From Phaeobacter sp. CECT 5382 (GTDB lineage: Bacteria > Pseudomonadota > Alphaproteobacteria > Rhodobacterales > Rhodobacteraceae), in assembly GCF_001457775.1 (NCBI RefSeq), contig NZ_CYSG01000001.1, positions 186,001 through 250,000 on the forward strand: a stretch of DNA of 64,000 bases, read 5' to 3'. The position numbers and the translations under genes were made by a program. The notes below the pieces were generated by a model that was not told the origin of the DNA, did no database searches, and saw only the letters and a list, made by a program, of their open reading frames with translations. Shown here piece by piece: positions 33,266 through 41,993 of this stretch (position 1 is the stretch's first letter; each line of letters starts with the position of its first letter).

Positions 33266-34054
33266 TCAGCCAGCAGCTGCGACCGCACGTTTGGTCAACA
33301 CAGAAATCAAATGCGCACGATAAGCTTTGGTGCCGTGCAGGTCGGCCATCATACCATCTGGTGAAAGTGACAAGCCTTCAAGTGCGTCGGCGTTGAAATT
33401 GGCACTCAGCGCGGCTTCGGCCTCGCTCCAGCGGAAAACTCCGTCTTCTGACGCGCCCGTTACAGCAACCCGAACGCCATCGGGATATTTGGCGACAAAC
33501 ACCCCGACAAGCGCAAAGCGCGAGGCTGGCTGCACGAATTTCTGATAATTCGCTACTTCCGGCACTGGAAAACGCACCTGGGTGACGATTTCACCTTCTT
33601 CCAGAGCCGTGGTGAACAGCCCGTCGAAATAGTCGTCCGCTGCAATTTCACGTGCATTGGTGACAATGGTGGCTCCACTGGCCAGCGCCGCTGCCGGATA
33701 GCAGGCAGCCGGGTCGTTGTTGGCCAGTGACCCGCCGATGGTGCCTCGATTGCGTACAGCCGGATCACCAATATTGCCCGCCAGCGCTGCCAGCGCCGGA
33801 TAGGATGCGGCAGTACCTGCTGCGACCGTTGCATGGGCTGTGCCACCGCCGATCGACAGAACGCCTGCATCCGCGCTCATCCCCTGCATCTCGGCAATGC
33901 CGCTCAGCGAGACAAGCTTTGACGGGCTCGCCAGACGTTGTTTCAGCGTCGGGATCAGGGTTTGTCCGCCGCCCAGCGCCTGGGCTTCCTCTTCGCCCAG
34001 GGCTGCCACCGCATCCGCGACACTGGTGGGTTGTTCGACCTCGAAATTATACAT
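33266..34054 (-). CDS. coxM: CO dehydrogenase-type FAD subunit (medium), CoxM
   Basis: 262 residues from ATG 34054 (MYNFEVEQPTSV), with AAGGA upstream. The FAD-binding motifs of the family are present: LGGGQTLIPTLKQRL (pyrophosphate loop) and RNRGTIGGSLANNDPA. The C-terminal CO dehydrogenase flavoprotein domain follows. It passes electrons from the 2Fe-2S subunit to an acceptor. It is the last gene of a coxS-coxL-coxM order, the arrangement seen for form II enzymes. Confidence 0.93.
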   Translation of the reverse strand: MYNFEVEQPTSVADAVAALGEEEAQALGGGQTLIPTLKQRLASPSKLVSLSGIAEMQGMSADAGVLSIGGGTAHATVAAGTAASYPALAALAGNIGDPAVRNRGTIGGSLANNDPAACYPAAALASGATIVTNAREIAADDYFDGLFTTALEEGEIVTQVRFPVPEVANYQKFVQPASRFALVGVFVAKYPDGVRVAVTGASEDGVFRWSEAEAALSANFNADALEGLSLSPDGMMADLHGTKAYRAHLISVLTKRAVAAAG

Positions 34055-34149
34055 TTCGCTTTTCCTTCCCAAAGACCTGCGCACTGTCTGGCGTCAGATC
34101 TTTTGATAGAGTTGAGCAAAGCACCGGGGGGCTGTACCCCCGGCCCTTA

Positions 34150-36513
34150 TCATTCATTCATCGCAGTCCAAACCCGCGCAGGGCTCAGCGGCATATCCAC
34201 ATGGGTGATGTCCTTGCCCATCGATTGCAGCGCATCGACCACCGCATTGACCACCGCTGGGGGGGATCCGATGGCACCGGCTTCACCACAGCCCTTTACG
34301 CCCAGTGGGTTGTGCGTACAGGGCGTCTGGCAGGAATGGTCCACCTGATAGAACGGCAGATCATCGGCGCGCGGCATGGCGTAATCCATATAAGAGGCCG
34401 ACAGGAGCTGCCCGTCCTCGTTATAGATTGCCGCCTCAAGCAGCGCTTGACCAATGCCCTGACCAATGCCGCCATGCACCTGACCGTCAACGATCATCGG
34501 ATTGACGATATTGCCAAAATCATCGGCGGCCGCAAAACGTTCGATGCTGACCTTGCCGGTCTCCGGATCCAACTCCACCTCGCAGGCATAGGCGCCTGAC
34601 GGGTAGGTGAAGTTCGCAGGGTCATAGAAAGCGGTCTCTTCCAAGCCCGGCTCAATATCCTCGAGCGGGTAGTTGTGCGGCACATATGCCGCGAGGGTCA
34701 CATCGCCCCAGGCCACGGATTTATCTGTGCCTGCAACGCTAAAGGCACCATCCTTCAGTTCAATGTCGGCCTCAGCAGCCTCCATCAGATGGGCGGCGAT
34801 CTTTTTCGCCTTGGCGATGATCTTTTCAGTCGCACGCACCATAGCAGAGCCGCCAACAGCCAGCGAACGGGATCCGTAAGTGCCCATGCCCATTGGCGTA
34901 TTGGCAGTATCACCATGTACGATCTCAACCATGCTTTCATCAATGCCGATCATATCCGCGATGACCTGCGGAAATGACGTCTCATGCCCCTGCCCATGAC
35001 TGTGCGACCCGGTCATAACCACCAGTCCGCCGGTTGCATTGACCCGCACGGTGGCGCTTTCGTAGAGACCCGCACGCGCGCCCAGCTGCCCCACGAGGTT
35101 ACTGGGAGCAATGCCGCAGGCCTCGATATAGCAGTTCACACCCAGCCCACGCCCCTTGCCTTTGGCCTCGCTGGCAGCGCGACGTGCGGCAAAGCCCTTG
35201 AGATCCGCGATCTCCTCCAGCTTATCCATCGTGGCGTTATAATCACCGGTGTCATATTCCACCGCCACGGGCGTGGCATAGGGGAATTCGGTGATAAAGT
35301 TCTGCCGCCGCAACGCGATCGGGTCAACGCCCAGCTCTCGCGCGGCTTTGTCAACAACGCGCTCCAGCTGATAGGTGGCCTCGGGGCGGCCGGCACCACG
35401 ATAGGCATCCACCGGCACGGTATTGGTAAAGACCGCCTTGACGTTCACATAGATCAGCGGCGTTTTGTAATTCCCCGCCATCAATGTGCCATGCAGCCAG
35501 GTCGGAACCGAAGGCGCAAAGGTCGAAAGATACGCCCCCATATTGGCATAGGTATCGGTGCGCAGCGCGGTAAAGTTATTGTCCGCATCCAGCGCCAGCT
35601 GAATCGTCGAGACATGGTCACGACCATGAGCATCGGTGATAAAGGCCTCAGACCGGCTCGAGGTCCATTTGACCGCCCGGTTCAGGGCCTTGGCTGCGAA
35701 GGTACAAAAGGCCTCTTCAGCGTAGTGGAAGATCTTGGTGCCAAAACCGCCGCCCACATCGGGGGCAATCACGCGCAGCTTGTGCTCGGGAATACCCAGC
35801 ACGAAGGCCCCCATCAGAAGCCGGATCACATGCGGGTTCTGCGAAGTGGTATAAAGCGTGCTGTCGCCAGTGGAGCGATTGAAATCGCCAACGGCCACGC
35901 GGGGCTCCATCGGATTGGCGATGAGGCGGTTGTTGACCAGCTCCAGCGTCGTCACATGTGCCGCATTGGCAAAGGCTTCTTCAACCGCGGGTTTGTTTTC
36001 TTCAACAAAACCCCAGTCATAGCAGAGGTTCGAGGTCAAATCATCGTGGACCTTGGTGGCGCCTTCTTTGACGGCCTCTTTCATGTTGATGACCGCTGGC
36101 AGCTCTTCTATGTCCAGCTCGATCGCCTCGGCCGCGTCACGCGCCTGATCAGCCGTTTCTGCCACGACGGCGGCGATGGCGTCGCCGACATAGCGCACCT
36201 TGCCTTGGGCCAGCACCGGGTGCGCAGGTTCCTGCATCACTTCGCCATGTTTATCGGTAATCTGCCAGCCGCAAGGGATGCCGCCGACACCCTCAAAATC
36301 GTCGCCGGTGAAAATCCGCACCACGCCGGGCATCGCCGAAGCGGCCGTTGTATCAATGGATGTGATGCGCCCATGGGCCACGTCAGAGCGCAGGAAGTGC
36401 ACATAGGCCTGACCGCGCAGGTTGATATCATCGGTGTAGTTGCCGTTTCCCGTCAGGAACCGCTGGTCTTCGCGCCGTTTCGGACTGGCGCCGATACCAC
36501 TATCTTTTGGCAT
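34150..36513 (-). CDS. coxL: Form II CO dehydrogenase-type molybdenum subunit, CoxL
   Basis: 787 residues, full length. The active-site loop reads AYRGAGR (370-376), the form II signature; form I enzymes that certainly oxidise CO have AYxCSFR with a Cu-binding Cys. Moco-binding stretches include PDVGGGFGTK, GSHSHGQGHETSFPQ and the catalytic Glu in GCGEAGAIG. The cofactor is molybdopterin cytosine dinucleotide in this family. Form II proteins are widespread in roseobacters, and their ability to oxidise CO is doubtful, so another hydroxylation substrate is possible. Confidence 0.94.
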   Translation of the reverse strand: MPKDSGIGASPKRREDQRFLTGNGNYTDDINLRGQAYVHFLRSDVAHGRITSIDTTAASAMPGVVRIFTGDDFEGVGGIPCGWQITDKHGEVMQEPAHPVLAQGKVRYVGDAIAAVVAETADQARDAAEAIELDIEELPAVINMKEAVKEGATKVHDDLTSNLCYDWGFVEENKPAVEEAFANAAHVTTLELVNNRLIANPMEPRVAVGDFNRSTGDSTLYTTSQNPHVIRLLMGAFVLGIPEHKLRVIAPDVGGGFGTKIFHYAEEAFCTFAAKALNRAVKWTSSRSEAFITDAHGRDHVSTIQLALDADNNFTALRTDTYANMGAYLSTFAPSVPTWLHGTLMAGNYKTPLIYVNVKAVFTNTVPVDAYRGAGRPEATYQLERVVDKAARELGVDPIALRRQNFITEFPYATPVAVEYDTGDYNATMDKLEEIADLKGFAARRAASEAKGKGRGLGVNCYIEACGIAPSNLVGQLGARAGLYESATVRVNATGGLVVMTGSHSHGQGHETSFPQVIADMIGIDESMVEIVHGDTANTPMGMGTYGSRSLAVGGSAMVRATEKIIAKAKKIAAHLMEAAEADIELKDGAFSVAGTDKSVAWGDVTLAAYVPHNYPLEDIEPGLEETAFYDPANFTYPSGAYACEVELDPETGKVSIERFAAADDFGNIVNPMIVDGQVHGGIGQGIGQALLEAAIYNEDGQLLSASYMDYAMPRADDLPFYQVDHSCQTPCTHNPLGVKGCGEAGAIGSPPAVVNAVVDALQSMGKDITHVDMPLSPARVWTAMNE

Positions 36514-36621
36514 ATTTCAAATCTCCTCCCTGGAGGGTGCCACCCTTGGGCGCACCTCTTGGTTATGCAGTTTGATCATTGCCGGGGCCGCACCTCCCTA
36601 TGGCGGCCCAGGAGGGGCTTG

Positions 36622-37107
36622 TCACTCGGCCGCGATGGCAGAGACGTCCTGGCCGGACGCGGCCATGATTGCCTTGACGATATTATGATAGCCGGTGCAG
36701 CGGCACAGGTTGCCTTCGAGATACTCCCGGATCTCCTGTTCGCTTGGCTTGGGGTTGTCTTTCAGCAAAGCTGTCGCTGACATCACCATGCCTGGCGTGC
36801 AAAAACCGCACTGCAATCCGTGATGGTCCTGAAACGCCTGCTGCACTGTGTTCAACGTGCCATCTGCAGCCGCCTGGCCTTCGATGGTTGCCACTTCGGC
36901 CCCCTCGGCCTCGATGGCCAGCATGGTGCAGGATTTGACAGCGACACCGTTCACATGCACGACGCAGGCACCACATTGACTGGTGTCACATCCGACATGG
37001 GTGCCTGTGAGTTCCAGCTCTTCGCGCAGAAACGACGACAGCAGTGTGCGGCCTTCCGCCTCTCCGCTGGCGGGTTTGCCGTTCACGGTCATTGAGACCT
37101 TGGTCAT
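36622..37107 (-). CDS. coxS: 2Fe-2S small subunit of the CO dehydrogenase-type enzyme, CoxS
   Basis: 161 residues. Two 2Fe-2S clusters are readable: a plant-type cluster in [16 protein letters not shown] with a later Cys in KSCTML, and the second in QCGFCTPGM and [10 protein letters not shown]. It relays electrons from the Mo site to FAD. It is the first of the three structural genes on the minus strand, with about 200 bases of leader after the molybdopterin-binding gene. Confidence 0.96.
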   Translation of the reverse strand: MTKVSMTVNGKPASGEAEGRTLLSSFLREELELTGTHVGCDTSQCGACVVHVNGVAVKSCTMLAIEAEGAEVATIEGQAAADGTLNTVQQAFQDHHGLQCGFCTPGMVMSATALLKDNPKPSEQEIREYLEGNLCRCTGYHNIVKAIMAASGQDVSAIAAE

Positions 37108-37319
37108 GAATTCCTCCCATTTGCTACTTTTGTTGGCTGCGGGAAGTTAAGCACGGGATTGCGCCCTCGCGAACCCCTCAAGACGTTCCGTCACGAAACA
37201 ATTTTAACGCTTGGCAGTTTCCTGCCCGAAACCCAACCTCCGTGAGACATTTTGACGAAGCCGCCACCGGCTCGGCGTCCTTCCATCCCCAAACTGTCCA
37301 TTTCCTAAGCGCACTGCTG

Positions 37320-38315
37320 CTAGGCTTTTGCGCGCGGCATCGGCCGTGTAGGAATCTCCTTGAGCAAACCGCCAACGCCCATCGCGGAAATATCGGCACC
37401 TGTCACAGGCTCCGCACAGAGCACCCGTTCCAACACCCAGTCTGCCCCGTTCAGCGCCGGAGAGCGCGCACAGCCCGGCAGCCCGATCACAGGCTTTTCC
37501 CCAAAATCGCCCAGAAACAGAAGGTTGCCCGGATCAACCGGCATGCCAAACCGGGTCACTGTTCCACCAGCCTGACGCAGGGCCGAAGGCGCCACATCTG
37601 CCGGATCAGAGGTTGCGGATCCTGTCAGGATCAACAGGACTTCGCCGGGGGCCTTTGTCAGGGCATCGGCCAGATCTGCCTCGCGATGCGGCACGATAAC
37701 GCGCGGACTGAGATCCAGCCCCATTCGCTGCAGCCGCCCCCCCATGGCGCGCCGACCTTTGTCAGGCGGTGTTTCATCGGTCACTTTGGTCTCGATCAGG
37801 GTCGCTGACTTATAAACTGGTGGTTGCACCCAGATGGACCCACTGGCACCGGCCCCCGCCTGCCACAGCGCCGTTTCCGGCACCCCGTAAGAAATGATCT
37901 TGATGGTTGCCAGCATACCGTCCCTGTCAACGCGGTGATAGTCGGGCACCGTGGCGATGGTGATCATCGGGTCCGCTGCGTTGACCGCATTCAGCGCATG
38001 TGGATCCAGCCGGACAATGCCACAACTGCGCGCATAGAGGTTCACCCGCCCGGCCCCGGCGCCTGAAATGCGGATATTCTGCCCTGCCTCATCACTCACC
38101 AGCGCCTGCGCCAAAGCAAGTGCTGCCGCGTCTTCGTGTTGATCATTGGCCTCCAGCCTGGCCACTGTGACCGCCTCAAATCCGGCCTGCGCAAGCGCAG
38201 TAAGATCTGCCGCTGTCAGATAGCTGCCCTTGGGGATTTTTCCTGTGCTTGCACGCAGGGAATGCGCCAGGATCGCGCCTTCGGCCTCGGCCAGAGGTAC
38301 CGTACCAAAAATCAT
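37320..38315 (-). CDS. Molybdopterin-binding (MoCF-like) accessory protein
   Basis: 331 residues. The C-terminal half carries the molybdopterin-binding fold, with LLILTGSATSDPADVAP in place of the MoeA/MogA TGGxSxGxxD-type motif, and GKPVIGLPGCARSP near the end. The N-terminal half resembles the beginning of MoeA (PLAEAEGAILAHSL). It overlaps the xdhC/coxI gene by four bases (ATGA), so the two are coupled. It probably helps build or insert the molybdenum cofactor into the cox enzyme. Confidence 0.82.
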   Translation of the reverse strand: MIFGTVPLAEAEGAILAHSLRASTGKIPKGSYLTAADLTALAQAGFEAVTVARLEANDQHEDAAALALAQALVSDEAGQNIRISGAGAGRVNLYARSCGIVRLDPHALNAVNAADPMITIATVPDYHRVDRDGMLATIKIISYGVPETALWQAGAGASGSIWVQPPVYKSATLIETKVTDETPPDKGRRAMGGRLQRMGLDLSPRVIVPHREADLADALTKAPGEVLLILTGSATSDPADVAPSALRQAGGTVTRFGMPVDPGNLLFLGDFGEKPVIGLPGCARSPALNGADWVLERVLCAEPVTGADISAMGVGGLLKEIPTRPMPRAKA

Positions 38316-39325
38316 GCAACGCCCTTTCGCAACACGGTCGTCATCTCTGCCAGGATCGCCACGGCAATTTCAGCCGGGCCTGCCGCACCGATGTCCAGCC
38401 CGACAGGACCATGGATACGGGCGACTTCAGCCGCACTGAACCCTGCGGCCTGCAGGCGTTCCACCCGCTTGGCATGAGTACGTTTGGACCCCAGCGCGCC
38501 GATGTAGAAACAGGCCTCATCCTGAGCAGCCGCAAGCGCCGCCTCAAGTGCTGGATCATCCAGTTTGGGATCATGAGTCAGCAGGACCAGCGCCGTGCGG
38601 GCATCCAACCCCAAAGCGGCGACGGCCTCGTCTGGCCAGTCATCTAAAAGGGTCACGCCGGGGAACCGCTCCGCAGAGGCAAAGGCGCTGCGCGGGTCGA
38701 TCACAACCGGATCGTACCCGGCTATCTGCGCCATCGGCACCAGTGCCTGGGCTATATGCACGGCCCCCACCACCACCAGCCTCAATGGCGGATTGTGCAC
38801 CGCCACGAAGGTTTCGCCATCCTCTTCGACACCAGAACGATCCAGACGCAGCCGGTCGCTATATCCATCCCGTACCAGTCGCCCCACACCGGTGTTCAGG
38901 TTAACCTCATAGGCAAGGGCCAGACGTGAATCCTGTGCCGCCACCAATTCTTCGAGCAGATCTGCCGGAAGCGTGCCACCAATAGGCTCCACCAAAATAC
39001 GAATAGTACCACCGCAGGCGAGCCCCACCGCAAAGGCGTCCCCGTCGCTGACCCCAAACTCCAGCACCCGATGTTTGCCATCGCGCAGTGCATCCTGCGC
39101 TTCAAAGATCACCGCCCCTTCGACGCAGCCGCCAGAAACGGAGCCTTCGATACGACCATCGCCACTGACCACCAGTTGTGATCCCACCCGGCGCGGTGCC
39201 GATCCCCAGGTCTGAACGACGGTGGCCAATGCCGCACCCTGGCCTGCCCTATGCCAGCGCAGGGCCGTTTTGGCCGCGCTGTCCAACAGTTCCGCCGTAT
39301 CGGCGGGGTGAGCATCCTGGGTCAT
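38312..39325 (-). CDS. XdhC/CoxI family Moco-sulfuration chaperone
   Basis: 337 residues from ATG 39325, with GAGGAAAC upstream. The N-terminal XdhC_CoxI domain has the motif ATVVQTWGSAPRRVGSQLVV followed by GSVSGGCVEG, with the conserved Cys in GCVEG and a second in LACGGTIRI. The C-terminal Rossmann domain contains LRLVVVGAVHIAQALVPMAQ and ends with the IHGPVGLDIGA motif. XdhC binds Moco, promotes its sulfuration and delivers it to xanthine dehydrogenase-family enzymes, here presumably CoxL. The neighbouring sulfur permease genes are notable in this light. Confidence 0.92.
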   Translation of the reverse strand: MTQDAHPADTAELLDSAAKTALRWHRAGQGAALATVVQTWGSAPRRVGSQLVVSGDGRIEGSVSGGCVEGAVIFEAQDALRDGKHRVLEFGVSDGDAFAVGLACGGTIRILVEPIGGTLPADLLEELVAAQDSRLALAYEVNLNTGVGRLVRDGYSDRLRLDRSGVEEDGETFVAVHNPPLRLVVVGAVHIAQALVPMAQIAGYDPVVIDPRSAFASAERFPGVTLLDDWPDEAVAALGLDARTALVLLTHDPKLDDPALEAALAAAQDEACFYIGALGSKRTHAKRVERLQAAGFSAAEVARIHGPVGLDIGAAGPAEIAVAILAEMTTVLRKGVA

Positions 39326-39493
39326 GTTTCCTCCGGCAGGGTCATAGGCAGGGTCATAGCGCCCCTTTTGACCCAAGCTTGCCCGTTGCAGCTCCGGTTT
39401 CAAGGCGCAAAACCGTGAGGACAAAAAAACTTAACGGCACCCGCCCTTCCAGGTGGATGCCGTCTGCGGGAATTTCAGTCCGATTTTTATACG

Positions 39494-40084
39494 TTATTCT
39501 GCTGGTTGCGCCTTCGACTTTGCGGTCATGATCCGCTCAGGCAAGGCAAAGGCCACGGCGATGAAAACCGCGCCCAAAAGCAGACCAAGGATATCCCCGG
39601 GAAAGGCCGTGAGCCCGTCATATTTCGCACCAGGGACCGTTCCCAATGTAACCTTGCCCCCGGCAAACCCATCCAGCAACCCGCTGTTTTTCCAGGCAGG
39701 GTAGGTCATCATATAAGCCGCAGCGCCCAGCAGGCCGCCAGCAATAAAGAACAGCGCATCCTTGCGACCAGAGGCAGCTGCAACCACCCCGGTACCGGGA
39801 CAATAGCCCGCAAGTGCCCAGCCAGCCCCCAGCATCAGCCCGCCAATAAAGACCCCGGCATAGGCCGATTTCACCGACATATGGCCCACATCTACCAGCC
39901 CCAGCATCTGCCCGCCAAACATCAGCACCGACCCGATACCAATCGCCAGCATGATTGATTTCGCTAGATTGAGGTTGGTCAGATTAAGCATTTTTCCGAT
40001 GAAGTTCGGATTGGAGGCTCCAACCCGGTCTAGTACCGCGCCAAAGGCAAGTCCGATCACAATAGCAAGAACAATCGACATCAT
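39494..40084 (-). CDS. YeeE/YedE-type sulfur permease, second half (DUF6691-like)
   Basis: 196 residues, about five membrane helices. The signature AGYCPGTGVVAAASG matches the Cys motif of the YeeE/YedE (thiosulfate/sulfur uptake) family. Together with the gene ending three bases upstream it makes a two-protein version of the single-chain YeeE, like PmpA/PmpB pairs. It would carry thiosulfate or another reduced sulfur species by Cys relay. It stands in the middle of the cox cluster. Confidence 0.88.
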   Translation of the reverse strand: MMSIVLAIVIGLAFGAVLDRVGASNPNFIGKMLNLTNLNLAKSIMLAIGIGSVLMFGGQMLGLVDVGHMSVKSAYAGVFIGGLMLGAGWALAGYCPGTGVVAAASGRKDALFFIAGGLLGAAAYMMTYPAWKNSGLLDGFAGGKVTLGTVPGAKYDGLTAFPGDILGLLLGAVFIAVAFALPERIMTAKSKAQPAE

Positions 40085-40087
40085 GGC

Positions 40088-40639
40088 TCAGGCCTCCTTT
40101 TTGAACAGCATCAGGGAAACAGGAACGCCAGCTGCAAAGGCCCCGGCGGCAAAGACATAGCCCGAAAGGGAGGTCTGCATCATGCCCGACATCATATGCC
40201 CCGAGGTACAGCCCCCCGCCAGCCGCGCACCATAAAGCACGACAAACCCGCCAAGAAACACCAGTGCGTAGCGTTTGAATGTACTGTCACCAAAATTTGC
40301 CCGCCACAGGGCTGGCATGCTGCGCTCGGCCTGATCCAGACCACCGCGCAGGCGCATCGACAGAAAACCGCCCAGCGCCATGGCCAGCACAAAGACAAAG
40401 CTGTAGTTCAGCGGATTGGCCACGGATTTGGCATATTTTCCGTTTGATTTGGCCAGATAGGCATTCGTCGAGGTATAGCCCTCGTCGGTCTGGGTCACCA
40501 GCTCGCTGTTGACAGCATCGCCGACGATGCCATCCAGAATGACAAATTGTGTCGATACCCCAATCGGTTTCACCAATAATACGGCGAGGAAAAAGACCAG
40601 GCCAAGCAAGAGCCCTCCGGCTTTCCAGTTCAGTGGCAT
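40088..40639 (-). CDS. YeeE/YedE-type sulfur permease, first half
   Basis: 183 residues from ATG 40639 (MPLNWKAGG), chosen because GGAGGG lies just upstream; earlier in-frame ATGs at 40660 and 40651 have no such site. Four to five membrane helices are visible, with the sulfur-relay motif GGCTSGHMMSGMMQ and a periplasmic loop (about residues 40-70). Its gene has its own leader with an FNR-type box, a -10 element and an AT-rich dyad. It may therefore be switched on by low oxygen independently of coxDE. Confidence 0.9.
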   Translation of the reverse strand: MPLNWKAGGLLLGLVFFLAVLLVKPIGVSTQFVILDGIVGDAVNSELVTQTDEGYTSTNAYLAKSNGKYAKSVANPLNYSFVFVLAMALGGFLSMRLRGGLDQAERSMPALWRANFGDSTFKRYALVFLGGFVVLYGARLAGGCTSGHMMSGMMQTSLSGYVFAAGAFAAGVPVSLMLFKKEA

Positions 40640-40654
40640 TATGCCCTCCATCAT

Positions 40655-40674
40655 ATTCATTTTCTAAAATGTAT
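40655..40674. promoter_or_regulatory. AT-rich dyad over the permease promoter
   Basis: ATTCATTTT (40655-40663) and AAAATGTAT (40666-40674) form an 8-of-9 dyad with a 2-base centre. It overlaps the -10 element and probable start point of the permease gene, a place suited to a repressor. An ArsR-type sulfur-responsive repressor such as BigR/SqrR would fit the context but is not shown. Confidence 0.35.
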
Positions 40675-40709
40675 ACTGTTTTGGGGACAACAAAATTGAT
40701 CGAAATCAA
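40670..40709 (-). promoter_or_regulatory. FNR-type promoter of the sulfur permease pair
   Basis: A perfect FNR/Anr/FnrL consensus TTGAT-CGAA-ATCAA lies at 40696-40709, and a -10 TATACA lies at 40675-40670 on the minus strand. A start about seven bases after the -10 puts the box centre near -41, the class II activator position. The box begins directly after the coxE stop codon. Confidence 0.7.
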
Positions 40710-41993
40710 TCAAATTCCATTGTTGGAATTTTTACCCTGCGTCACAGCCCGTAACAGGCGGTCTTTTTCACCAATATCATCAGGGCACGATATCACCTGC
40801 GCCAGATCTTCGAGTGAGGCGATCGAATGACCCGCACGAAAGCTGTCTACATGCGGTAGCATAGCCCTAATGCCCTGGGCCTTGGCGGCAAAGCCATCCC
40901 AGCGCAGCAGCGGGTTGAGCCAAATCAGGCGGCGACAGGACAGATGCAGCCGCTGCATTTCGTGCGAAAGCTCTGTGGGATCATCCCGGTCCAGCCCATC
41001 TGTGATCAGCAATACCACTGCCCCCTGCCCTGTGACCCGGCGCGACCAGTCGCGGTTGAAGTCATGCAGGCAGGCACCGATCCGGGTGCCACCCTCCCAA
41101 TCCTGTGCTTCGGCCCCAGCCGCGGCCAGCGCTGCATCCACGTCGCGACTGGCAAGGTGACGGGTGATGTTGGTCAGCCGGGTGCCAAAGGTAAAGCCAT
41201 GGACCTGAGCCCAGCCTGCGCCTTTGGCGTTAGCCACGCTATGCAGAAAATGCAGCACCAAACGGCTGTACTGGCTCATGGAGCCTGAAATATCACAGAG
41301 CACCACCAGGTTCGGCCAACGGATCCGCCGTTTGGCGCGCGCAATTTCGCGCAGATCTCCGCCTCGGCGTGCCGCCTCTCGGAAAGTCCTGCGCCAGTCA
41401 GCCCTGGTGCCATGTCGCGCCGCCATCAGACGGCGCGATTGCAGCGGCGTCACCGGCAGGCGCATCTGTGCCAGAATGCGTTTGGCGCGCGCCACCTCAT
41501 CGGTGCTCATCTGTTCAAAGTCGAGACTGCGCAGGCGTTCCTCGGATGACATGGTGAGGGTGGCATCCACTTCAATCTCGGTGCCGTCTTCATCTTTGCC
41601 CTCTGGCGGTTCCACCTGCTGGTTGGCCCCATCAAGCAGCGCCTCGGCGGCGCGCTTCTCGCCGGGTTTGGCGGCGTGTTCCTCCTGCACACCGCGGATC
41701 GCGGGCAGCATCATCGCCATCATATGTTCCAAAAACCGCGGATCGCGCCAATACAGGCGAAAAATCTGGGCAAAGACCAGTCTGTGTTCTGGGCGTGACA
41801 CGAAACAAGCGTGCAGCGCCCAGTAAAAATCCTGCCGCGAGGTGAAACCAACAGCCGCGACAGCCTCAACCGCGTCAATCACCCGTCCCGGCCCGATCGG
41901 CAGGCTCGCCTTGCGCAGGGCGCGGGCGAAGTGGGTGATGTTCTGCGCCAGTTTGGGATCATCGGGCAGCGACAGCGCGGGTAGTTCAACCAT
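40710..41993 (-). CDS. coxE: VWA-domain protein CoxE
   Basis: 427 residues. A helical N-terminal part (about 1-220) is followed by a von Willebrand A domain with the MIDAS motif DISGSMSQYS, a conserved Thr in WEGGTRIGA and an Asp in LITDGLDRDDP. CoxE works with the AAA+ protein CoxD in maturing the active site of CO dehydrogenase-type enzymes; for form I this means assembly of the Cu-S-Mo centre. Its start overlaps the coxD stop by one base. Confidence 0.93.
   Translation of the reverse strand: MVELPALSLPDDPKLAQNITHFARALRKASLPIGPGRVIDAVEAVAAVGFTSRQDFYWALHACFVSRPEHRLVFAQIFRLYWRDPRFLEHMMAMMLPAIRGVQEEHAAKPGEKRAAEALLDGANQQVEPPEGKDEDGTEIEVDATLTMSSEERLRSLDFEQMSTDEVARAKRILAQMRLPVTPLQSRRLMAARHGTRADWRRTFREAARRGGDLREIARAKRRIRWPNLVVLCDISGSMSQYSRLVLHFLHSVANAKGAGWAQVHGFTFGTRLTNITRHLASRDVDAALAAAGAEAQDWEGGTRIGACLHDFNRDWSRRVTGQGAVVLLITDGLDRDDPTELSHEMQRLHLSCRRLIWLNPLLRWDGFAAKAQGIRAMLPHVDSFRAGHSIASLEDLAQVISCPDDIGEKDRLLRAVTQGKNSNNGI

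Noticed and set aside
34984-36780. 598-codon open frame antisense to coxL
   Set aside because: Long only because of high GC; the opposite strand encodes a full CoxL with all cofactor motifs.
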